Positions 30,927 through 36,224 of a stretch of DNA of 36,224 nt are shown here, piece after piece; position 1 is the stretch's first letter; every line of letters begins with the position of its first letter. Location: positions 1-36,224 of the forward strand of contig NZ_WOTO01000080.1 in assembly GCF_010993775.1 (NCBI RefSeq), given 5' to 3'. A program made the position numbers and the translations under genes. The notes under the pieces are model-generated. The model did not search any database. It saw nothing but the letters and a program-made list of their open reading frames with translations, and had not been told where the DNA came from. The stretch is from Fodinicola feengrottensis. GTDB taxonomy: Bacteria > Actinomycetota > Actinomycetes > Mycobacteriales > HKI-0501.

Positions 30927-32578
30927 CCACGACTGACCTCGGCACTCGGGTGGGAGCTGGGCGGTCCGAACTCCAGCGGCAGTGGCGACTCGCTGATCTC
31001 GTCGCCGGCCCGCAGCGGCAGCGTCAGCCGGAACACCGCGCCGACACCGGTCTCGCCGTACGCCTGCAGCCACCCGCCATGCAGGTGGGCGTCCTCGCGA
31101 GCGATCGACAGGCCGAGGCCGGTGCCGCCGGTCTGCCGCGCCCGGGACGGGTCGGCTCGCCAGAACCGGTCGAAAACGGTTTCAGCATCCTTCGGCGCGA
31201 TGCCGACCCCGTAGTCGCGTACGGTCACCGCGGCCGTGTCCGCGTTGGCGGCCATCCCGATCTCCACCGGCCGGCCCTCGCCGTGTTCGACGGCGTTGCC
31301 CAGCAGGTTCCGCAGGATCCGCTCCACCCGGCGGGCATCCACCTCGGCGACCACCGGGCTCCGCGGTTGGTCGATGCGCACCATGCTGCCGGCCCGGGCG
31401 GCCAGCGGCGCGATGGCCCCGACCGCCCGGTTGACCAGTTGGCGCAGGTCGTGCGGCTCGGACTCCAACACGGCGAAACCGGCGTCGTAGCGGGAGATTT
31501 CCAGCAGGTCGGTGAGCAGCAACTCGAACCGTTCCACCTCGTTGTAGAGCAGCTCCGCGGACCGCCGGGTCTGCTCGTCGAAGTCGGACCGGACCGAGTG
31601 CAGCACCTCGGCCGCCATCCGGATCGTGGTCAACGGCGTCCGCAGCTCGTGCGACACGTCCGACGTGAACTGTCTCTGCAGGCGGGACAGGTCTTCGAGG
31701 GCCAGGATCTGCCGTTGCAGGTTGCCGGCCATCTGATTGAACGAGGTGGCCAGCCGGGCCAGGTCGTCCTCGCCGTCCACCTGCATCCGCTCGGCCAGCA
31801 GGCCGGCGGACAGCCGCTCGGCGGTCCGGGCCGCCACTCGTACTGGCTGCTGCACGACCTGCCGGGTGACCAGCGCGGCGAGGCCAACCACCAGCAACAC
31901 CAGCAACCCACCGGTTGCCAGCACCGCGTTCTGTACGAGCGTGATCGTCGTCTGCAGTTCGCTGAGCGGGAAGAAGTAGTAGAGCGCGAACGTGCCGGAG
32001 TCGGTCACCACCGGCGCGCCCATCACCAGGTACGGCGAGGTGCTGGCGTCGATTTTGGAGGCGAGCCTGGTGTATTGGTACGCCAGCGCGTCGCTGTTGG
32101 TGACCTTGTCCGCCAGTTCCGCCGGCACGTTCGCCCGGCTCGTGTCCAGCTGCCGGGACCACGCGGCCAGGAGCTGTGGATCCGCCGGCTTGAGCAGCAC
32201 GCCGTACTCGCCGGCGTCGGCACCCGCGTTGCGCGCGGACGAGGACAGCGCGTTGTCGATCTGGGACACGGCGTTCTGCACAGCCGGATCGTTCGGCCCG
32301 CCGAGCGTCTGCAACTGCTGCAGCGTGTACTGCTGGCCGGACACGACCTCCTCGGACGCGCTCCGGATCTTGCTGTCCAGCAGGCCGTTGGTGATCTGCT
32401 TGATCAGCACGAACCCCAGGACCAGCACGATGATTCCGCAGATCAGCAGGGTCGTGGTGGTGATGCGGACCTGCAGGGACCGGCGCCAGAGCCGCAGCGC
32501 CCGGCTGGCCCCGAGCCGCAGCCACCGCACCGGCGACCGGCTGGCCTGCGGACGGGTCGAGGCTGGCGCCGGCTCCAT
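30923..32578 (-). CDS. mtrB: Sensor histidine kinase MtrB
   Basis: Membrane sensor of the MtrAB two-component system, which controls cell-wall and division genes in actinomycetes. Order: cytoplasmic N-terminus, membrane helix 1 (TTTTLLICGIIVLVLGFVLI), an extracytoplasmic domain of about 150 aa, membrane helix 2 (AVLATGGLLVLLVVGLAALV), HAMP, H-box FTSDVSHELRTPLTTIRMAA with the phosphorylated His, N-box RNLLGNAVEHGEG, G1 VRDYGVGIAP, F-box FDRFWRADPS and G2 GGTGLGLSIAREDAHLHGG. 551 aa, intact. ATG 32578 lies 1 base after the mtrA stop and is preferred to an upstream start inside mtrA. The C-terminus ends SAEVSRG with its TAG formed by the CTAG end of the inserted element. Confidence 0.96.
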   Translation of the reverse strand: MEPAPASTRPQASRSPVRWLRLGASRALRLWRRSLQVRITTTTLLICGIIVLVLGFVLIKQITNGLLDSKIRSASEEVVSGQQYTLQQLQTLGGPNDPAVQNAVSQIDNALSSSARNAGADAGEYGVLLKPADPQLLAAWSRQLDTSRANVPAELADKVTNSDALAYQYTRLASKIDASTSPYLVMGAPVVTDSGTFALYYFFPLSELQTTITLVQNAVLATGGLLVLLVVGLAALVTRQVVQQPVRVAARTAERLSAGLLAERMQVDGEDDLARLATSFNQMAGNLQRQILALEDLSRLQRQFTSDVSHELRTPLTTIRMAAEVLHSVRSDFDEQTRRSAELLYNEVERFELLLTDLLEISRYDAGFAVLESEPHDLRQLVNRAVGAIAPLAARAGSMVRIDQPRSPVVAEVDARRVERILRNLLGNAVEHGEGRPVEIGMAANADTAAVTVRDYGVGIAPKDAETVFDRFWRADPSRARQTGGTGLGLSIAREDAHLHGGWLQAYGETGVGAVFRLTLPLRAGDEISESPLPLEFGPPSSHPSAEVSRG

Positions 32579-32579
32579 C

Positions 32580-33269
32580 TCAGTGCGGTCCGGCTTTGTA
32601 GCCGACACCGCGTACGGTCAGTACCACCTCGGGCCGCTCCGGGTCCCGCTCAACCTTCGCCCGCAGCCGCTGGACGTGCACGTTGACCAGCCGGGTGTCG
32701 GCCGCGTGCCGGTAGCCCCAGACCTTCTCCAGCAGCACCTCGCGGGTGAAGACCTGACGCGGTTTGCGAGCCAGCGCGGTCAGCAGGTCAAACTCCAGCG
32801 GCGTCAGGCCGATCGGCGCGCCGTTCCGGCTGACGCTGTGCCCCGGCACGTCGATGGTGACCAGCGAGTCCGGCGGCCCGATGGTGAGCTGCTCCGGCAC
32901 CCCGTCGTCGCTGCGCCGCAACCTGGCCCGTACCCGCGCGATCAGTTCCTGCGGCTTGAACGGCTTCACCACGTAGTCGTCCGCGCCGGACTCCAGGCCT
33001 CGTACGACATCGTTGGTGTCGCTGCGGGCGGTGAGCATCACGATCGGTACGTCGGATTCGGCCCGGATGGCCTGGCAGACCTCGATGCCGCTCATCCCAG
33101 GCAGCATCACGTCGAGTAACACCACATCCGGGCGGTCCTCGCGGAACGCCGCCAGCGCCCGCTCGCCGTCAGCCACAAAGGATGGGCTGAAGCCCTCTCC
33201 CCGCAGGACGATGCCCAACATCTCGGCGAGTGCCGGGTCGTCGTCGACCACCAGTACGCGTGCTTTCAT
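32580..33269 (-). CDS. mtrA: Response regulator MtrA
   Basis: OmpR/PhoB-class regulator phosphorylated by MtrB. Receiver domain: KARVLVVDDDPALAEMLGIV (acidic pocket), phosphorylated Asp53 in VVLLDVMLPGMSG, Thr and Lys switch residues in IVMLTARSD and DDYVVKPFKPQEL. C-terminal winged helix: LTPLEFDLLTALARKPRQVF, then WGYRHAADTRLVNVHVQRLR, AKVERDPERPEVVLTVRGVG and YKAGPH. 229 aa, intact, near identical in pattern to mycobacterial MtrA. ATG 33269 starts the conserved domain. In mycobacteria and streptomycetes tmk and sahH lie upstream of mtrA; here three unrecognised genes do. Confidence 0.97.
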   Translation of the reverse strand: MKARVLVVDDDPALAEMLGIVLRGEGFSPSFVADGERALAAFREDRPDVVLLDVMLPGMSGIEVCQAIRAESDVPIVMLTARSDTNDVVRGLESGADDYVVKPFKPQELIARVRARLRRSDDGVPEQLTIGPPDSLVTIDVPGHSVSRNGAPIGLTPLEFDLLTALARKPRQVFTREVLLEKVWGYRHAADTRLVNVHVQRLRAKVERDPERPEVVLTVRGVGYKAGPH

Positions 33270-33359
33270 GTCGACATCGTGGCACTTCCGCAAACCTGAG
33301 GCGCAGCAAACCACCCGGTCTGTGTCGTCACGGTCCGTTCGTACGCCCTTTCAGGGCTC

Positions 33360-33735
33360 CTAACTGTCCGTCGTGGCCGGAACAGGTCGGCGGGGCCTGC
33401 GCCGTGCGGTGGCCTGCCGCTGCCGGACTGGCGGTGGTGGGAGACGGCCCGCGTCGACGGCTTCGCGGTACGTGTAGGTGCGGTCCTCGGCCGGCAGCGA
33501 GACCGGGCCGACCCGGGCCGCGGCACCAGCTCGGCGTACGTCGGCGCCGGCAAGTCCCGCCGCGACGGCCTGTTGCCGGGCCTGCCTGGCCCGCTGGTCG
33601 TCGGTGACCTTCTGCTCCAGCGAGTAGATCTCGTGGGTGAAACCGAGGCAGCCGATCTCGGCCTGGACGATCGCGCTGTTGCGGGCGAGCTCGGCCAGGT
33701 CGGAGCCCAGGAGAGACTCCCCTTCGTACGGCGCG
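33360..33735 (-). CDS. Unrecognised protein, third of a three-gene cluster
   Basis: Not recognised. The repaired frame reads YEGESLLGSDLAELARNSAI, VQAEIGCLGFTHEIYSLEQK, VTDDQRARQARQQAVAAGLA and ends with an Arg/Pro-rich tail (RRRPRRPVPATTDS) at 33360. The first half is probably helical. No standard start is open in this frame. A 5-nt direct duplication (cgccgcgccg, about 33728-33738) probably hides the true N-terminus; removing it joins DLIAP to YEGESLL. The coding sequence begins where the preceding gene ends (TGA 33742), suggesting overlap and one operon. The mtrA start lies 91 bases downstream. Confidence 0.5.
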
Positions 33736-33741
33736 GCGCGA

Positions 33742-34407
33742 TCAGATCAGCACCACCTCGCCGGCCGCTTCTCGCGCGTACTGCAGGGCAAGGCCGTCCC
33801 GCCAGATCAGCCCAGCCAGCGCCGGGACGCTCGGCCGGCCGGTGGCGTCCGCGACCGACTCGGCCAGCTCCGGCCGGCCGGCGACCAGCCGCTCCAGCGG
33901 CCGGCGCAACTCGTCCTCGATGCCGTCGGCGGCGAACAGGTTCAGCCGGTCGACGATCAGGGCATCGGGCAGCCGCGGCAGCGTCACGGTCGCCACCGGC
34001 GGTCGCAAGACGGGGTTGTTGAGATGGTCGGCGACCGCTTCGGCGAGCTGCCGGCCGGTCACCGCCGGCCGGTCCTCGGTGTCCGGCAGCGCGCCGGACG
34101 CGAAGATCCGAATCGCCAGCGCCGGCGCCGCCAACACGAAACCGGGTCGGTCCTGCTGGACCCGCTCCCACCCGTCCACCAGCCAAGCCAGCAGGTCGCG
34201 TCGACTGCCGACCTGGACGCCGCGGGCCCGCAGCTGGCCGATCGCGGCGGCGATCCGGGCCGGCGGCGGCTCCACCGGGCGTGGTTGGGGCGCCACCGAC
34301 CGGACGCTGGGACAGGGGCGGGAGGTGTTCGCGCAGCCAGTGTTGGTGGCCGAAGTGTCGATCTCGACGCCGCCCGTCCAGCCCGCATAGCCGTCCCAGC
34401 CGGTCAT
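33742..34407 (-). CDS. Unrecognised protein, second of a three-gene cluster
   Basis: About 221 aa. MTGWDGYAGWTGG at the start overlaps the preceding stop (atga, 34404-34407). The main part is ARIAAAIGQLRARGVQVGSR, RDLLAWLVDGWERVQQDRPG, FVLAAPALAIRIFASGALPD, ATVTLPRLPDALIVDRLNLF and RRPLERLVAGRPELAESVAD. It looks like a soluble alpha/beta protein with many helices. Residues 14-45 (Cys/Ser/Thr-rich) read better in another frame (HFGHQHWLREHLPPL), so a pair of compensating indels is possible there. No family recognised. Confidence 0.55.
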   Translation of the reverse strand: MTGWDGYAGWTGGVEIDTSATNTGCANTSRPCPSVRSVAPQPRPVEPPPARIAAAIGQLRARGVQVGSRRDLLAWLVDGWERVQQDRPGFVLAAPALAIRIFASGALPDTEDRPAVTGRQLAEAVADHLNNPVLRPPVATVTLPRLPDALIVDRLNLFAADGIEDELRRPLERLVAGRPELAESVADATGRPSVPALAGLIWRDGLALQYAREAAGEVVLI

Positions 34408-35007
34408 CGGGCCGCCTCCAGGTCCGGTCGTACGCGCAGATGGATCTCCCAGGTCCACGGCTCCATCAGGTAACCGGCGTCTTCCCACACGTCGAGCTGG
34501 ATGACGCCGTGGGTGCGCTGCCAGCCGACCACGAACCCGGGAACCCGGGATGCCCCCCATCATCAGGCCAGCCGGCGCGCCGTCCGGGTCCACCCAGACC
34601 GGCTCGCCGGTCGGCTGGCCGAGCCGCTCGGACAACTGCTGGACCGCTTCGTCCAGGGCGGCCCGCGCCTGCACCCGGCCGCTCGTGACGAGGTCGTCGG
34701 TGGCCGCTTCCTTGTCGAGCTCGACGCTCCAGATCCAGGTCGGCACCGGTCGTACGGCCGCCGGCGCCGCCAGCAGGTGCCGCCCGCTGGGCGACGTGAA
34801 CTCCACTGACCGCAGGTCCTGGCCGGAGACCAGCTGCACCACCGCGACCGGATCCCAGCTGGTCACGGCGGCGATGCGGTTCGCGTACTCGACGCCGTAC
34901 GGCTGGTCGAGGGGCTGCCAGCAAGCCGCCCAGTCCGGCACCGCCGCCAGATCCCGCACCACGCCGTCCAGCCGCACCCGACTGTCCTCGACCACGCTCA
35001 ACGCCAC
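34404..35007 (-). CDS. Unrecognised protein, first of a three-gene cluster
   Basis: About 200 aa after repair of an extra base near 34548. VALSVVEDSRVRLDGVVRDL, WQPLDQPYGVEYANRIAAVT, SVEFTSPSGRHLLAAPAAVR, VPTWIWSVELDKEAATDDLV, QPTGEPVWVDPDGAPAG, FVVGWQRTHGVIQLDVWEDA, and an end MEPWTWEIHLRVRPDLEAAR. It seems to be a beta-rich domain with aromatic edges. The GTG at 35007 is favoured by GGAGG 6-7 nt upstream. The ATGA overlap with the next gene shows co-translation. Family not recognised. Confidence 0.55.
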
Positions 35008-35197
35008 TGTCGCCTCCACTCCCGTCCCGGTCCGAGGGTAGCGACCCCGGCCGGGGTCTTTGGTGGTACGAGGTGCACGGTGGGTTCAGGTTGGCTGGTA
35101 GTTGAGGTGGTGCCTGGTCGACGGGGACGGGCTGCGGGGGAGGTTCGTGGGGAGACGCCGCCGCGACGGAACGGCGGGGTCTTGTGCGCTCCCGCCC

Positions 35198-35566
35198 CAC
35201 CACTACGTCGAAGGCGTCGCGCGGATCCGCCGGGTGGGTGAGCAGCGGAATGAGCTTCTCGAACTCGGTGAAGGAGCTGGGCCAGCCGTGCGTCAGGACC
35301 AGCGGAAACGGGTCCGGCCCAGCACCACGCTGGTGGACGAAGTGAATGCCGTCGATTTTGTGGTGCGCCAGCTGGTTGAGTCGGGTTTCCTGAGCGCGCC
35401 AGTCAAACTTGTCCCGCCAGTACGCCAAAACCTCGCGCAGGTAGTCGAAATCCATCCCATACCGCCAGCCCGGTTCCGGAAACGGACCTGGCCACCGAGT
35501 CCTGTCGAGCCTTGCTTGCAAGTCAGCGAGTACCTCGTCGGGCACTTGCAGGGTGAACGTCGCCAC
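35198..35566 (-). pseudogene. Truncated epoxide hydrolase (N-terminal part only)
   Basis: FTLQVPDEVLADLQARLDRT, RWPGPFPEPGWRYGMDFDYL, REVLAYWRDKFDWRAQETRL, HKIDGIHFVHQRGAGPDPFP and LVLTHGWPSSFTEFEKLIPL match the EHN domain and first strand of the alpha/beta-hydrolase fold (oxyanion HGWP) of bacterial epoxide hydrolases. Similarity stops after DAFDVVV, about residue 123 of the 380-400 expected. The nucleophile Asp, catalytic His and cap domain are absent, and the frame runs on into unrelated sequence. GTG 35566 has GGAGGT upstream. Interpreted as a remnant cut by a deletion or rearrangement. The 190 bases between it and the next gene hold nothing recognisable. Confidence 0.75.
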
Positions 35567-35647
35567 GATGACCTCCATGTCCATGCGTACGACAGGAGTA
35601 AACGGGATTACCCATGTTTCGTCAAGGCGTGCTTTACTGGAGCGAAC

Positions 35648-36224
35648 ATGAAACTGTACGAAGCGTGGACGCTCCAGGGCGGTGCTCCGCCGGAGCTCCC
35701 GCACGCTCGGCGCGTTCCTCAACACGCTCGACCGGCGGACGTTCGGCACGTACCAGCCGTGCGACGACCTGACCAGTCCGGCTGCCCTCGATCAGTGGCT
35801 GAGCTCACTCGGACTGGTCGCTGACGGCACGAAATCGACCCCGGCCGAATGCGCGCTCGCCCTCCGGCTGCGGACGGCGTTGCGAAATGCCGCACAGGCG
35901 CACCGCGACAGCGCTCAAGACGAGGCCCCGACAGCCGACCTCACCCGCAAACTTCCGCTGTACGCCGACATCCAACCGGACGGCTTGATCAACCTGGTCC
36001 CAGCGGCGATCGCCGGAACGGTCCGCCATGCGCTCGCCGCCCTGCTGGCCACCGCGACGATGGCTACCGTCGACGGCACCTGGCGGCGGGTGAAAATGTG
36101 CGCGGCGCCGGACTGCCACACCGTCTTCTATGACAACTCCAAACCGCACAATGGCCGTTGGTGCGGTACCGCCATCGCAAAAGGCTGCGGCAACCGGACA
36201 ACACCCGCACGGTACCGCCATCGC
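35648..36224 (+). CDS. CGNR zinc-finger / ABATE-domain regulator, cut by window end
   Basis: The N-terminal ABATE domain is RTLGAFLNTLDRRTFGTYQP, then DQWLSSLGLV and ALALRLRTALRNAAQAH. The C-terminal CGNR zinc finger is RRVKMCAAPDCHTVFYDNSK then HNGRWC and GCGNRTTPARYRHR. The family are small actinobacterial and alphaproteobacterial proteins thought to be transcription regulators. The ATG frame (MKLYEAWTLQGG) changes near 35690 into the conserved frame. In the zinc finger, seven residues (GTAIAKG) separate the last two cysteines where relatives usually have about three or four. The extra DNA is part of a 15-nt direct repeat that recurs at the window edge. The stop codon is not in the window. 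Confidence 0.78.

Noticed and set aside
30710..32686. 658-codon plus-strand frame over mtrB and lpqB
   Set aside because: Antisense to the intact histidine kinase; no start context and no recognisable domain.

Overview
The window comes from a high-GC actinomycete. It carries genes found essentially only in Actinomycetota (a WhiB-family regulator of the WhiB2/WhmD type, the MtrA-MtrB-LpqB set, a DUF3499 protein), GTG starts are common, and third codon positions are strongly G/C. The backbone matches a conserved actinobacterial neighbourhood. In Mycobacterium tuberculosis the same genes run from secA1 (Rv3240c) through hpf, comF, lpqB, mtrB, mtrA, sahH, manA, the SIS-domain gene and manB to whiB2 (Rv3260c). 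The genus cannot be fixed from the sequence alone.

Layout. 1-2377: end of a frameshifted Pro/Gly-rich protein. 2497-4091: whiB with a palindromic promoter, a zincin-fold protein on the other strand, and DUF3499. 4231-8297: an inserted block holding an AAA ATPase/RloB pair (AbiL-like phage-defence candidate, visibly lower GC), a LysR regulator and an NAD-dependent formate dehydrogenase. 8466-13363: a tight operon, manB - Trm112-like - SIS-domain isomerase - cation efflux - manA, which supplies mannose phosphates. 13475-18161: accessory genes (DUF2695, a secreted GH43 enzyme, a YtcJ-type amidohydrolase, a sarcosine-oxidase-like flavoenzyme). 18198-22384: MerR, ahcY, a second divergent SAHH-like gene coupled to a GNAT gene, and an SRPBCC protein. 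22459-33269: secA, a double GNAT protein, hpf, comF, lpqB, mtrB and mtrA, with the core genes on the minus strand. 33360-36224: three unrecognised minus-strand genes, a truncated epoxide hydrolase and a partial CGNR zinc-finger regulator.

Two things stand out in the arrangement. First, the secA-to-mtrA block is inverted relative to ahcY when compared with mycobacteria and streptomycetes. Second, two CTAG-bounded miniature inverted-repeat elements (13856-14023 and 30851-30926) sit exactly at gene ends. The second lies between mtrB and lpqB and supplies the mtrB stop codon.

Caution on quality. More than twenty genes, including secA, ahcY, manB, whiB and hpf, are broken by small indels although the encoded protein continues perfectly in another frame. 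Several insertions are short tandem duplications (2, 2, 2, 4, 5 and 7 nt). Most are probably sequencing or assembly errors, so the gene entries below describe the reconstructed proteins and state where the frame changes.
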